This document shows, piece by piece, positions 8,257 to 18,667 of a stretch of 64,000 bases of DNA (position 1 is its first letter; each line of letters opens with the position of its first letter). Source of the stretch: Janthinobacterium sp. 61 (lineage in GTDB: Bacteria > Pseudomonadota > Gammaproteobacteria > Burkholderiales > Burkholderiaceae_D). The translations under genes and the position numbers were made by a program. The DNA lies in contig NZ_PJMQ01000001.1 in NCBI RefSeq assembly GCF_002846335.1, positions 2,542,001 through 2,606,000 on the forward strand, given 5' to 3'. Below the pieces are notes generated by a model, which had not been told where the DNA came from, did no database searches, and was given only the letters and a program-made list of their open reading frames with translations.

Positions 8257-9084
8257 ATGAGCCAACAACTGCAAAACATCATCGACCAGGCCTGGGAAAA
8301 CCGTGCCGAGATCAATCCGGGCAACGGCACGGCCGAACTGCGCGACGCCGTGTCCCACGTCATCAATGGCCTGGACAACGGCAGCATCCGCGTGGCGGAA
8401 AAAACCACGGGCGACTGGGTTGTCAACCAGTGGGTCAAGAAAGCCGTGCTGCTGTCGTTCCGCCTGGAAAACAACGTCGTCATGCCATCCGATGGCACGA
8501 TGCAATTCTACGACAAGGTGCCGACCAAGTTCGCCAACTACACGCCGGAAGACTTCGCCAAGGGCGGTTTCCGCGTGGTGCCGCCAGCCGTCGCCCGCCG
8601 CGGCAGCTTCATCGCCAAGAACGTCGTGCTGATGCCGTCCTACGTCAACATCGGCGCCTACGTCGATGAAGGCGCCATGGTCGACACCTGGGCCACCGTC
8701 GGTTCCTGCGCCCAGATCGGCAAGAACGTCCACCTGTCCGGCGGCGTCGGCATCGGCGGCGTGCTGGAACCGATGCAAGCGAACCCGACCATCATCGAAG
8801 ACAACTGCTTCATCGGCGCCCGCTCGGAAATCGTCGAAGGCGTGATCGTCGAAGAAAACTCGGTCATCTCGATGGGCGTCTACATCGGCCAGTCGACCAA
8901 GATCTACGACCGCGCCACGGGCGAAGTGACCTATGGCCGCGTGCCAGCCGGCTCCGTCGTGGTGTCGGGCAACCTGCCTTCGGAAGATGGCAAGTACTCG
9001 CTGTACTGCGCCGTCATCGTCAAGCGCGTGGATGCAAAAACCCGCGCCAAGACCGGCATCAACGAACTCTTGCGTGGCATTTGA
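8257..9084 (+). CDS. dapD: Tetrahydrodipicolinate N-succinyltransferase DapD
   Basis: Transfers succinate from succinyl-CoA to tetrahydrodipicolinate, the step before DapC. The protein has 275 residues, the standard length. The N-terminal helical domain begins [19 protein letters not shown], and the middle is a left-handed beta helix of hexapeptide repeats (for example [20 protein letters not shown] and [16 protein letters not shown]). A strong terminator follows 31 bases after the stop, so transcription from dapC probably ends here. Order in the window (dapC, dapD, then dapE) follows the pathway. Confidence 0.97.
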   Translation: MSQQLQNIIDQAWENRAEINPGNGTAELRDAVSHVINGLDNGSIRVAEKTTGDWVVNQWVKKAVLLSFRLENNVVMPSDGTMQFYDKVPTKFANYTPEDFAKGGFRVVPPAVARRGSFIAKNVVLMPSYVNIGAYVDEGAMVDTWATVGSCAQIGKNVHLSGGVGIGGVLEPMQANPTIIEDNCFIGARSEIVEGVIVEENSVISMGVYIGQSTKIYDRATGEVTYGRVPAGSVVVSGNLPSEDGKYSLYCAVIVKRVDAKTRAKTGINELLRGI

Positions 9085-9115
9085 TCGTTGCGCTGTGAAG
9101 CATCAGTAATACCTG

Positions 9116-9145
9116 AATGTCCCGCCCCGGCGGGACATTTTCATT
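9116..9145 (+). terminator. Terminator after dapD
   Basis: AATGTCCCGCC (9116-9126) and GGCGGGACATT (9129-9139) form a perfect 11-base-pair stem with a very short loop, followed by a T-rich tail. It separates dapCD from the monooxygenase gene. Confidence 0.8.
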
Positions 9146-9205
9146 TCAAAAGAACAACTTCAATCGTCCTGCTATCCCCTCCCATCCTGTCCTATACTGG
9201 ATGGC

Positions 9206-10753
9206 ATGAATACTCCTCCCGTATTGATCGTCGGCGCCGGTCCTACCGGCCTCATGCTTGCCTTGCGCCTGGCGCGCCATGGCGTCGATTGCCGCATCAT
9301 CGATAAAAACAGCGGCCCCGGGCAAGCGTCGCGAGCCATGGCCGTGCATGCGCGCACGCTGGAGTTTTACCAGCAGCTGGGCTTTGCCGACGAGCTGGTC
9401 AGCCTGGGCATCAAGATCAATGCCATGCACATCCACGAAGGGGGAGAGGAACTGGTGAAACTGGCGCTGGGCGAGATCGGCGAAGGCCTGAGTCCCTACC
9501 CTTTCGTGCTGAGCCTGCCCCAGGACGAGCATGAGCGCTTTCTCATCAGCAAGCTGGCGGCGGCCGGCGTGCATGTGGAATGGAATGTGGCGCTGGACCT
9601 GTGGACGCAGGACGATAGCGAAGTGCAAGCCATCCTGCTCAAGGATGGCGAACGCCAATATTGCACGTTTGACTATATTTGCGGCTGCGATGGCGCCCGC
9701 AGCGCTGTGCGCGAGATCGCCGGCTTCGACTTTTCCGGCGGTACTTACGACCACCTGTATTACGTGGCCGATGCGCAAGTGGCCGGCAGCAATACGGATT
9801 TGCACGCCCACCTGGGCGCGAATTCTTTTGCGCTGATGTTGCCCGTGCGCACGAGCGGCATGCAGCGCCTGATCGGCATCCTGCCTGACCGCCCGGACGG
9901 CGCGCCGGCCCCCGTGTTTGACGATGTGCGCGAACAGGTGCAAGCCTTGCTGGGCATCCAGGTCGAACACGTGAACTGGTTTTCCACGTACAAGGTGCAT
10001 CACCGGGTGGCGGCACAGTTTCGCGAACGGCGCTGCTTCATTCTCGGCGACGCGGCCCATTTGCACAGCCCCGTAGGCGGCCAGGGCATGAACACGGGCC
10101 TGGGCGACGCCGTCAACCTGGCCTGGAAACTGGCGCAGAAACTGCACGGACAAAGCAGCGACGCCCTGCTCGACACCTATGAAAGCGAACGCATCGTGTT
10201 TGCCCGCAAGCTCGTCGCCACCACGGACCGCGCCTTCCAGGCCATCGTCGCGCAAGGCATGGCCGGGCAATTCCTGCGCCGCTGGCTGGTGCCCCATGCG
10301 CTGCCCTTCCTCTCCAGCTTCGGGCGGGCGCGCCGCTTGCTGTTCCAGACCGTGTCGCAAATCCAGATCAGCTATGAAGACAGCGCCCTCTCGGCGGGCC
10401 ACGCGGAATACCTGCGCGGCGGCGACCGCCTGCCCTGGTTCTCCGATGGCACGCAAGACAACTTTATCTCCCTGCGCAGCATGGACTGGCAATTGCACAT
10501 CTATGGCGAAGCGGCGCCCGAATTGCTGGCCGAGGCGCGCGTGCTGAAACTGCCCGTGCATTGCTACACCTATAACGTGGCCGCCAAGCTGGCCGGCCTG
10601 GGCCGCGACGCGGCTTACCTCGTGCGCCCGGACGGCCACATCGCGCTGGCGCTGCACCAGCAGGAAAGCGGCGCCCTGCGCGCCCTGGCCTTGCGCCTGG
10701 GCCTGCATTTCGGCCCGGCAGAGATGGGCAAGGCGGCGCCACGGCCGGTGTAG
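9206..10753 (+). CDS. FAD-dependent aromatic monooxygenase (PheA/TfdB/UbiH type)
   Basis: A class A flavoprotein hydroxylase of 515 residues. The FAD Rossmann motif is VLIVGAGPTGLMLALRLARHG at the N-terminus. The DG motif is CGCDGARSAVR near residue 155, and the second FAD motif is CFILGDAAHLHSPVGGQGMN near residues 280-298. The C-terminal thioredoxin-like tail of phenol hydroxylases is present in shortened form. Such enzymes use NAD(P)H and oxygen to hydroxylate aromatic rings; the substrate here cannot be told. It is flanked by dap genes, but terminators or promoters on both sides suggest it is transcribed separately. Confidence 0.85.
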   Translation: MNTPPVLIVGAGPTGLMLALRLARHGVDCRIIDKNSGPGQASRAMAVHARTLEFYQQLGFADELVSLGIKINAMHIHEGGEELVKLALGEIGEGLSPYPFVLSLPQDEHERFLISKLAAAGVHVEWNVALDLWTQDDSEVQAILLKDGERQYCTFDYICGCDGARSAVREIAGFDFSGGTYDHLYYVADAQVAGSNTDLHAHLGANSFALMLPVRTSGMQRLIGILPDRPDGAPAPVFDDVREQVQALLGIQVEHVNWFSTYKVHHRVAAQFRERRCFILGDAAHLHSPVGGQGMNTGLGDAVNLAWKLAQKLHGQSSDALLDTYESERIVFARKLVATTDRAFQAIVAQGMAGQFLRRWLVPHALPFLSSFGRARRLLFQTVSQIQISYEDSALSAGHAEYLRGGDRLPWFSDGTQDNFISLRSMDWQLHIYGEAAPELLAEARVLKLPVHCYTYNVAAKLAGLGRDAAYLVRPDGHIALALHQQESGALRALALRLGLHFGPAEMGKAAPRPV

Positions 10754-10778
10754 GGGAATCACGGGGCCGTGTTGCAGC

Positions 10779-10802
10779 GCCGCATCGACTGCCGCATCGA
10801 CT
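10779..10802. repeat. Tandem 12-base repeat next to a TATAAT
   Basis: GCCGCATCGACT occurs twice without a gap (10779-10790 and 10791-10802), immediately before TATAAT at 10804-10809. The position would suit a promoter element for the ArsC-like gene at 10887. No -35 hexamer is clear. The repeat might be an operator or simply a local duplication. Confidence 0.5.
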
Positions 10803-10886
10803 GTATAATGGCGGCTACCATCGCATTTTTCCCTGGCGCAAGCGCCGCGATCAAGCGAACCGCATTCATTCCCCTTTGCCCTACCC

Positions 10887-11243
10887 ATGACGACCATTAC
10901 ACTCTACGGTATCCCCAACTGCGATACCGTCAAAAAGGCCCGCACCTGGCTGGCCACGCAGCAACTCGATTTCACTTTCCACGACTTCAAGAAACTGGGC
11001 CTGGAACGCACCACCGTCGAAGCGTGGCTGCAGCAATTACCGTGGGATGTGCTGGTCAACAAAAAAGGCACGACCTGGCGCGCCCTGTCCGACGAGCGCA
11101 AGGCCGCCACCGTCGACGCGGCCAGCGCGTTGACCCTGATGCTGGAAAACCCGTCCATCATCAAGCGCCCCGTACTGGACAAGGATGGCCAGTTCAGCGT
11201 GGCGTTTTCCGATGCACAGTACAAAGCCATTTTTTCAGTTTAA
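10887..11243 (+). CDS. ArsC/Spx family reductase-like protein (YffB type)
   Basis: A small thioredoxin-fold protein of 118 residues that begins TITLYGIPNCDTVKKARTWL, with a single active-site cysteine (C12) in place of CxxC, as in the Spx/ArsC/YffB group. The C-terminal half has the typical NPSIIKRPVL segment with the conserved arginine. E. coli yffB lies directly upstream of dapE, and here the same order is kept, so it is most likely the YffB orthologue. Its role is unclear (probably glutathione-dependent thiol chemistry); arsenate reduction is not implied by the context. Confidence 0.88.
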   Translation: MTTITLYGIPNCDTVKKARTWLATQQLDFTFHDFKKLGLERTTVEAWLQQLPWDVLVNKKGTTWRALSDERKAATVDAASALTLMLENPSIIKRPVLDKDGQFSVAFSDAQYKAIFSV

Positions 11244-12449
<1,206 letters not shown>

Positions 12450-12505
12450 ACCAGAATACCGAGGCCCGTCACGGCGGGCCAGAACACCGTCTTTTCGAGA
12501 ATGCC

Positions 12506-13396
12506 ATGACCCCGAACCCGTTTTCCACGCCACGCGACCTGCTGCGCTACGCCGTTACCCGTTTTAATACCGCCAAGCTGTTTTTCGGCCACGGCAGCGC
12601 CGAAGCGTTCGACGAAGCGGCCTATCTGATCCTGCACACCTTGAAGTTGCCGCTCGACAAGCTTGAACCGTTCCTGGACGCCAAGCTGCTGCCGTCGGAA
12701 ATCGCCAGCGTGATGACGGTCATCGACCGCCGCAGCATCGATCGCGTGCCAGCCGCCTACATCACCAAGGAAGGCTGGCTGGGCACGTATAACTTCTACG
12801 TGGACGAGCGCGTGATCGTACCCCGCTCCTTCATCGCCGAGCTGATCCCCGAATACTTTTCGCCATGGGTGGCGGAACCGGAAGCGGTGGAAAACATCCT
12901 GGAACTGTGCACCGGCTCGGGCTGCCTGTCCATCATGATGGCCGACGCCTTCCCGAACGCCAGCGTGGACGCCGTGGACATTTCCGCCGACGCGCTTGCC
13001 GTAGCCAAGCGCAACGTCGACACGTATAAACTGCAAGACCGCGTCAAGCTGATCGAATCGGACCTGTATACCAACGTGCCGGCCAAGAAATACGACTTGA
13101 TCATCAGCAACCCGCCGTACGTGAATTCCGCGTCGATGGGCGCCCTGCCCCAGGAATACCTGGCCGAACCGCAAATCGCCCTCGACGGCGGCAGCGACGG
13201 CATGGACCTGGTGCGCAAGATCATCGCCGGTGCGGCTGAACGCCTGACGGACGATGGCATCCTGATGATTGAAATTGGCAACGAACGCGCCTACGCGGAA
13301 GCGGCCTTCGGCGAGCTGGGCCTGACCTGGCTGACGACGAGCGCTGGTGACGACATGGTATTCCTGCTGACGGCCGAGCAGCTGAAGCTGGTGTGA
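12506..13396 (+). CDS. prmB: 50S ribosomal protein uL3 N5-glutamine methyltransferase PrmB
   Basis: A SAM-dependent methyltransferase that modifies a glutamine of ribosomal protein L3. SAM motif I is LELCTGSGCLSIMMA, and the glutamine-binding NPPY motif is seen in IISNPPYVNS, followed by the AEPQIALDGGSDGMDL segment that marks PrmB/PrmC. At 296 residues it has the normal length. The ATG at 12506 gives MTPNPFSTPRDLLRYAV, which matches the family; the open frame reaches further upstream inside dapE, but that part has no similarity. A palindromic repeat follows the stop. Confidence 0.95.
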   Translation: MTPNPFSTPRDLLRYAVTRFNTAKLFFGHGSAEAFDEAAYLILHTLKLPLDKLEPFLDAKLLPSEIASVMTVIDRRSIDRVPAAYITKEGWLGTYNFYVDERVIVPRSFIAELIPEYFSPWVAEPEAVENILELCTGSGCLSIMMADAFPNASVDAVDISADALAVAKRNVDTYKLQDRVKLIESDLYTNVPAKKYDLIISNPPYVNSASMGALPQEYLAEPQIALDGGSDGMDLVRKIIAGAAERLTDDGILMIEIGNERAYAEAAFGELGLTWLTTSAGDDMVFLLTAEQLKLV

Positions 13397-13403
13397 TCGA
13401 CTT

Positions 13404-13486
13404 GGTAGGTCGGATTAGCGTAGCGTAATCCGACAAATGTGCGTGCTGCCCGTCGGATTACGCCATTCTGGCTAATCCGACCTACC
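13404..13486. repeat. Intergenic palindromic repeat, family B copy 1
   Basis: Nested inverted repeats: outer 16-base arms GGTAGGTCGGATTAGC (13404-13419) and GCTAATCCGACCTACC (13471-13486), and inner 11-base arms CGTAATCCGAC (13424-13434) and GTCGGATTACG (13452-13462). The second copy lies at 21449-21534. It resembles the non-coding REP/MITE-like palindromes scattered in proteobacterial genomes. Confidence 0.85.
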
Positions 13487-13532
13487 TGAATTTTACGGCG
13501 CGGGTTCATTCCCAGCCTTTACAAAGAAAAAA

Positions 13533-15530
13533 ATGATACGTTTCCTACAAGTAAGCCTGATGCGCGGCATCAAACCGTTGCTCGAACAAGTCGATGTCAC
13601 GCTCAACCCGGGCGACAAGATCGGCCTGATCGGCGCCAATGGCGCGGGCAAATCGAGCCTGTTCGCCATGATGCGTGGCGAATTGCACCCTGACCAGGGC
13701 GAGATCGATTTCCCGGCCAAATGGCGCGTGGCTTACGTGGCGCAGGAAACGCCACCGCTGGACCGTGCCGCGCTCGACTATGCGATCGATGGCGACATCA
13801 CCCTGCGCAAACTGGAAGCGGAACTGGCGCGCCTGGAATCGGAGCCGGCCACGTCGGAAAACGGCATCGCCATCGGTGAAATCTACAGCGCCATGGCCGA
13901 TGCCGACGCCTACACCGTGCAGTCGCGCGGCGAGCAATTGCTGCTGGGCCTGGGCTTTACCCTGGACCAGATGCAGCAACCTGTCGCCAGCTTCTCCGGC
14001 GGCTGGCGCATGCGCTTGAACCTGGCGCAAGCGCTGATGTGCCCGTCCGACCTGCTGCTGCTCGATGAACCGACCAATCACTTGGACCTGGACGCCATCA
14101 TCTGGCTGGAAGACTGGCTGAAACGCTACGCCGGCACCTTGCTGATCATTTCCCATGACCGCGACTTCCTCGACGAAGTGGTCAACGTGGTCGTGCATAT
14201 CGACGAGCGCAAGCTGAAGCGCTATTCGGGCAACTACTCGAGCTTCGAGCGTCAACGCGCGGCGCAGATGATCCTGGCCGCCGGCGCGCTGGAAAAGCAG
14301 CAGCGCAAGCGTGCCCACCTGGAATCGTTCGTCAACCGCTTCAAGGCGCAAGCCTCGAAGGCGCGCCAGGCGCAAAGCCGCATGAAGGCGCTGGCAAAGA
14401 TGGAAGAGCTGGCGCCATTGCGCGCCGCCGCCGAATTCTCGTTCGAATTCCGCGAGCCGCTGTCGGCCCCGAACCCGCTGCTGGTCATGGAAGACGTCGA
14501 TGCGGGCTACAAGATCGAAAACGAAGCGACGGGCGAAATCACGCATAAAACCATCGTCAACGGCATCAAGTTTTCGCTGCAGATCGGCCAGCGCATCGGC
14601 CTCCTGGGCCAGAACGGCGCCGGCAAGTCGACCCTGATCAAAACCATCGCCGGCGAACTGATGCCGCTGACGGGCGACGCCACCATGGGCAAGGGCTTGA
14701 ACATCGGCTACTTCGCCCAACACCAGGTGGAAATGCTGCGCCACGACGAATCGCCGCTGTGGCATCTGGCCAAGATCGCCCCGACCGTGCGCGAGCAGGA
14801 ACTGCGCAACTTCCTGGGTGGCTTCAACTTCCCCGGCAATATGGTGACCGCGTCGATCGCACCGTTCTCGGGCGGCGAAAAAGCCCGCCTGGCGCTGGCC
14901 CTGATCGTCTGGCAGCGTCCGAACTTGCTGCTGCTCGATGAACCGACCAACCATCTGGATCTGGAAACGCGCGAAGCGCTGACGGAAGCCTTGGCCCAGT
15001 TCGAAGGCACGCTGGTCGTCGTTTCCCATGATCGCCATTTGCTGCGCGCGACCACCGACGAATTCATCATCGTGGCCGACGGCAAGCTGCAACCGTTCGA
15101 CGGCGATCTGGACGACTACAAGGACTGGCTGTTCAAGACCAAGCTGGGCAAAGGCACGGATGTGCTGCCGGCCGCCGGCAAGGCCAACAAGACAGACTTC
15201 CCTGTGACCTCTTCCGTCCCTTCGCCGGTAGCGGCCGCCCCTGCCGCGCCCGTGCGCGACAAGCGCCAGGAAGCGGAAGACCGCCAGAAGGCTGCTGCCC
15301 TGCGCAAGCCGATCGAAAACAAGATCAAGCGCCAGGAAGAGCAAATTGCCAAGCGCAACGCGCAAAAGGCGGAAACGGAAGCCAAGCTGGGCGAGCCGAC
15401 CATCTATGACGCGGCCAACAAGGCCAAGCTGAAGCAGTTGCTGGCTGACCAGACCTTCTTCACCAAAGACCTGGCGCAACTGGAAGCGGAATGGCTCGAT
15501 CTGCAGGATCAGCTGGAAAAGCTCGGTTAA
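13533..15530 (+). CDS. yheS: ABC-F ATPase YheS
   Basis: A cytoplasmic ABC-F protein of 665 residues with two ABC domains and no membrane part; this family acts on ribosomes. Domain 1 has Walker A GANGAGKSS, signature FSGGWRMRLNLAQ and Walker B LLLLDEPTNHLDLD. Domain 2 has Walker A GQNGAGKST, signature FSGGEKARLALAL and LLLLDEPTNHLDLE. A charged linker (residues about 240-295, the P-site tRNA interaction motif) lies between them and a Lys/Glu-rich coiled-coil tail follows. The details (GGWRMRL, YSGNYSSFE, YFAQHQ) match E. coli YheS better than Uup or EttA. A terminator closes the unit. Confidence 0.93.
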   Translation: MIRFLQVSLMRGIKPLLEQVDVTLNPGDKIGLIGANGAGKSSLFAMMRGELHPDQGEIDFPAKWRVAYVAQETPPLDRAALDYAIDGDITLRKLEAELARLESEPATSENGIAIGEIYSAMADADAYTVQSRGEQLLLGLGFTLDQMQQPVASFSGGWRMRLNLAQALMCPSDLLLLDEPTNHLDLDAIIWLEDWLKRYAGTLLIISHDRDFLDEVVNVVVHIDERKLKRYSGNYSSFERQRAAQMILAAGALEKQQRKRAHLESFVNRFKAQASKARQAQSRMKALAKMEELAPLRAAAEFSFEFREPLSAPNPLLVMEDVDAGYKIENEATGEITHKTIVNGIKFSLQIGQRIGLLGQNGAGKSTLIKTIAGELMPLTGDATMGKGLNIGYFAQHQVEMLRHDESPLWHLAKIAPTVREQELRNFLGGFNFPGNMVTASIAPFSGGEKARLALALIVWQRPNLLLLDEPTNHLDLETREALTEALAQFEGTLVVVSHDRHLLRATTDEFIIVADGKLQPFDGDLDDYKDWLFKTKLGKGTDVLPAAGKANKTDFPVTSSVPSPVAAAPAAPVRDKRQEAEDRQKAAALRKPIENKIKRQEEQIAKRNAQKAETEAKLGEPTIYDAANKAKLKQLLADQTFFTKDLAQLEAEWLDLQDQLEKLG

Positions 15531-15542
15531 TCAAGTGACGAC

Positions 15543-15572
15543 AAAAGACGACCCTCGGGTCGTCTTTTTTTT
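15543..15572. terminator. Bidirectional terminator between yheS and cheW
   Basis: AAAAGACGACCC and GGGTCGTCTTTT form a 12-base-pair stem around a TC loop, with T-runs on the plus strand and A-runs upstream, so it can end transcription from both converging genes. Confidence 0.85.
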
Positions 15573-16054
15573 CAGGCTGCTTGCATGGGGCTGGGGCTGC
15601 GGATGGCCATCAGGCGGTCGATATCGACGAGGATCAGCCGGCGTCCCGACACCATGCCCAGGCCCATCAGGTAATCGGCTTCCACCTCGCCCAGGCCGGG
15701 TACGGTGGCGATGTCGGCGGGCGCCAGGCTGACGATATCGGTAACGCCATCGACCACCATGCCCATCACGCCATTGCTCAGCTGCAGGATGATCACGTCG
15801 GTGGACGGGTCGGGCGCGCCCCGGGTGCTGCCGAACGCGGCGCGCATGTCGACGATGGGGATGATCACGCCGCGCGAGACGGCCACGCTGTGCAGCACCT
15901 CCCCTTCCGAGGAGAAGCGATCGAGTTCCTTCAGCGGGCGCAATTCCCGCACGCAGCGATAATCGAGGCCGTATTCCAGGCCGCCCAGCCGGAAGCTCAA
16001 GTACTGCGTCAGGTATTGCTCCGTTGCGGCGCCAGGCGTAGTCGTGGGCTGCAT
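15572..16054 (-). CDS. CheW-domain chemotaxis coupling protein
   Basis: A 160-residue single-domain CheW protein, which links chemoreceptors to the histidine kinase CheA. The sequence YLSFRLGGLEYGLDYRCVREL opens the CheW beta barrel, and RGVIIPIVDMRAAFG and VDGVTDIVSL are characteristic. The start at the ATG 16052-16054 (MQPTTTPGAA) is preceded by GGATCACC. No other che genes are adjacent, so it is an isolated copy, perhaps serving an alternative receptor array. It ends against the shared terminator. Confidence 0.9.
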   Translation of the reverse strand: MQPTTTPGAATEQYLTQYLSFRLGGLEYGLDYRCVRELRPLKELDRFSSEGEVLHSVAVSRGVIIPIVDMRAAFGSTRGAPDPSTDVIILQLSNGVMGMVVDGVTDIVSLAPADIATVPGLGEVEADYLMGLGMVSGRRLILVDIDRLMAIRSPSPMQAA

Positions 16055-16250
16055 GGTGATCCTTTCATCCGGTAAGCGCTGCCAGAATGCGCAGTGGCGC
16101 AACGTTGGCCCCATGCTAACCAGCATCGCCGCTCCCTGCGTTGAGAAACATCAACTTTCCCGGGAGCCATGCTTAGCCTCCGCCCCCAGCCTTGCGCCGC
16201 CGCAGCCATCTTCCCTTACAATAGCCACATCGTTTTCCCACAGGCAGGCC

Positions 16251-16649
16251 ATGCAACACCTCGTCAATCCCGCTGAAGTTGAATTCTCCGCCATCCGCGC
16301 CCAAGGGCCGGGCGGGCAGAACGTCAACAAGGTTTCCAGCGCCATCCATTTGCGCTTCCCCATCGCCGCCTCGTCGCTGCCGGAAGCGTACAAGGAAAGG
16401 CTGCTGGCCCTGCGCGACAGCCGCATCAGCAAGGATGGCGTGCTGGTGCTCAAGGCGCAGCAGTCGCGCAGCCAGGAACAGAACAAGGAAGAAGCCTTGC
16501 GGCGCCTGCAGGAAATCATCGACAGCGTGACCTTCCTGCCTGCCGTGCGCCGCGCCACCAAGCCCACGCGCAGCTCGCAACGGCGCCGCCTCGACAGCAA
16601 GAGCACGCACAGCGTGCTCAAGCAGTCGCGCGGCAAGGTCACAGACTGA
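16251..16649 (+). CDS. arfB: Alternative ribosome-rescue factor ArfB
   Basis: A small peptidyl-tRNA hydrolase that frees ribosomes stalled without a stop codon. The catalytic GGQ motif is in RAQGPGGQNVNKVSSAIHL (G25-Q27 region), followed by a basic C-terminal tail (RRATKPTRSSQRRRLDSKS) that enters the empty mRNA channel. The length is 132 residues, typical for ArfB/YaeJ. The start MQHLVNPAEVEF matches the family; the frame is open upstream but without similarity. The stop codon is immediately adjacent to the stop of the convergent DUF342 gene. Confidence 0.95.
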   Translation: MQHLVNPAEVEFSAIRAQGPGGQNVNKVSSAIHLRFPIAASSLPEAYKERLLALRDSRISKDGVLVLKAQQSRSQEQNKEEALRRLQEIIDSVTFLPAVRRATKPTRSSQRRRLDSKSTHSVLKQSRGKVTD

Positions 16650-18512
16650 TTACGGCGCTGGCTGGTACGTCCAGTCCAGGCTGCCGCTGCTGTCCGCAAA
16701 CACGGGCTGCGTGGCTGGCGTGGCGCTGCGCAACAGCGCCTTGATCTCCTTCGGCGGCCGGTCGTAGACCTTGGCCGGCCCGGGCGGCACGACCATGGCG
16801 CGCACGGCCGTTTCACCGTCCACCAGTCCCAGGGTGCAACGCGACTGGCCCGCCGTCGCTTGCCGCTGCTGGCGCAGCTGCTCCACCAGCGCCAGCATTT
16901 GCGCGTGCAGGATTTCCGACTGTTTTACTTCCACGCGCAGGCGCGCCACTTCTTTCAAGACGGGGGCGATGCGCGCCGCCAGCTTGTCGTACTGCGTTTG
17001 CTGCGCCGGCTGCAGCTGCAGCTCGCCGCGCCGCAGCTGGCCCGCCAGGGTCAGGTAGTTGCGCACCTCGGGCAATTGCGCGATGGCATCAATTTCCTGC
17101 TGGCGCTTGTGCTGCGCCTGCTGATATTGCGCGGCCCGGGCCAGGCTTTCCGCGATCTTTTGGTCCAAGCCGCTCAAATCGGGCACCAGCGGGAACAGCA
17201 GCATCTCCACCTGCTTGCGGGGACCGGCGCTGCCGATGCGGATGGTGCGTGCCGCCACGGCACAGCCTTCGGCCAGCTCGATGACGACCTCGTCGGCGAT
17301 GATCTCGCAATTGCTGGCATGGTCGATCACCACGCGCGTGCCGGCGATGACGCAGCTTTCGGCACGCTTCAAGTGCACTTCGCCACTGAGCGCCTGCAGC
17401 ACGGAACCGGAAGCGACGCCCTCGACGCGCACGTCGCCGTGTTCATTAAAAGCCGTGCCGCCCACCAGGTTGCGCTGTAACCATATCAGCCCGCCATGCG
17501 AATGCAGATGGCCGTACACGTCGCCATGGATGGTGATGTCGCTGCCGTCGACCTGGCGCTGCTCCTGCACTTCGCCATATTCCTCGTACGCGGCGCGCAG
17601 CTTCAAATTGCCCGTGGTGCGGCTGCTGACGCCTTCGCGGCTGACGATCTTGTTTTCGATGGAGAGCTTGCCGTGCGCATCGACATTCACATAGCCATCC
17701 TGGGTGGCCACGACGTAATCGCCATCGCTGAAGCGCTCGACCGCCGTGCCCACACCTGCCACCGCCGCCGGGTCCAGCTCCAGCGGAGCGGGCGGCGGCA
17801 GCAGCGTGCCGTCCAGGTCGTAGCCGGGCAAGCCGGGCGCACCGGGCAACAGCCGCAGCAGGCGCGCGTGTTTTTTCACTTGCGGAAAGCGGTTCTTGAA
17901 GCTCAGCAAATCCAGGCGGCCGTCGGAGCGTTCGCGTGGCGCATCGTCGCGGTGGATGCCTTGCGACACTTCGACGAACCGGGCGTCGCGCCCCGGCTGG
18001 GCCGGCAGCGCGCGCGCCACCGTGATGCGCTCGGCTTTGCCGCTGCCGAGAATGGCGCGCACGGCAGCGCCATCGATGCCATAGTGCACGCCCTTGCACC
18101 ACAGGTCGGCCACCAGTTCGTCAAACTCGCGGCGGGCAGGCACCTGGCCCTGCGCGTCAGGCGCCAGCGCTTCAAAGTAAAACTCGGCGCTGTCGCCGCG
18201 GATCTTGATTTGCTTGTACAGCGCGCGACGCTGGGGCGGGAATGGCGCCACGCGGGAGGCGATGCGCAGCAAGGCGTCGCTCTTGGGCGCGGCGCGGGGC
18301 GCGGGGGCATGGAACAGGGTCAGCAGGAACAAACCGTAGTCGAGACCCGCCAGCAGCTGCCCCGACTGGAACAGCTGGTCGACGGCGGCGCGCAACTGCG
18401 CGGGCGACATGGACAAGTCCAGGCACACGCCCTCGTCGCGCTGGACCAGGCCATGCGGCAGGCCGCCTGCGGGGGCCGCATCAGGAACAGGTGCGTCGTC
18501 GTCGCTCACCAC
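16650..18512 (-). CDS. FapA / DUF342 family protein
   Basis: A 620-residue cytoplasmic protein with the FapA (DUF342) architecture: an N-terminal domain with mixed alpha/beta content, a central beta-helix-like region of short repeats (about 290-420, for example GDVYGHLHSHGGLIWLQRN and VRVEGVASGSVLQALSG), and a C-terminal coiled coil (about 440-560). Family members are found next to chemotaxis, flagellar or sporulation-like genes and are thought to be polymer-binding or scaffolding proteins; the exact role is not known. No partner gene is evident here. It stands alone on the minus strand, abutting arfB. Confidence 0.85.
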   Translation of the reverse strand: MVSDDDAPVPDAAPAGGLPHGLVQRDEGVCLDLSMSPAQLRAAVDQLFQSGQLLAGLDYGLFLLTLFHAPAPRAAPKSDALLRIASRVAPFPPQRRALYKQIKIRGDSAEFYFEALAPDAQGQVPARREFDELVADLWCKGVHYGIDGAAVRAILGSGKAERITVARALPAQPGRDARFVEVSQGIHRDDAPRERSDGRLDLLSFKNRFPQVKKHARLLRLLPGAPGLPGYDLDGTLLPPPAPLELDPAAVAGVGTAVERFSDGDYVVATQDGYVNVDAHGKLSIENKIVSREGVSSRTTGNLKLRAAYEEYGEVQEQRQVDGSDITIHGDVYGHLHSHGGLIWLQRNLVGGTAFNEHGDVRVEGVASGSVLQALSGEVHLKRAESCVIAGTRVVIDHASNCEIIADEVVIELAEGCAVAARTIRIGSAGPRKQVEMLLFPLVPDLSGLDQKIAESLARAAQYQQAQHKRQQEIDAIAQLPEVRNYLTLAGQLRRGELQLQPAQQTQYDKLAARIAPVLKEVARLRVEVKQSEILHAQMLALVEQLRQQRQATAGQSRCTLGLVDGETAVRAMVVPPGPAKVYDRPPKEIKALLRSATPATQPVFADSSGSLDWTYQPAP

Positions 18513-18667
18513 TTGCCTCCCCCAGCAACACAGTCATAGAATTGCCTCAATGCACTAGAACAATATCACGGGGCGTGGCCGTGTGCATGACTCGGCAAAA
18601 ATGTGCCGCCAGATGCAAACAGGGCCATGTCTTGCGAGATGGCCCTGTCGGATGGGGTGGAGGATGC

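Noticed and set aside
10887..11243. Arsenate reductase function for the ArsC-like gene
   Set aside because: No ars genes are nearby, and the yffB-dapE gene order explains the position better.
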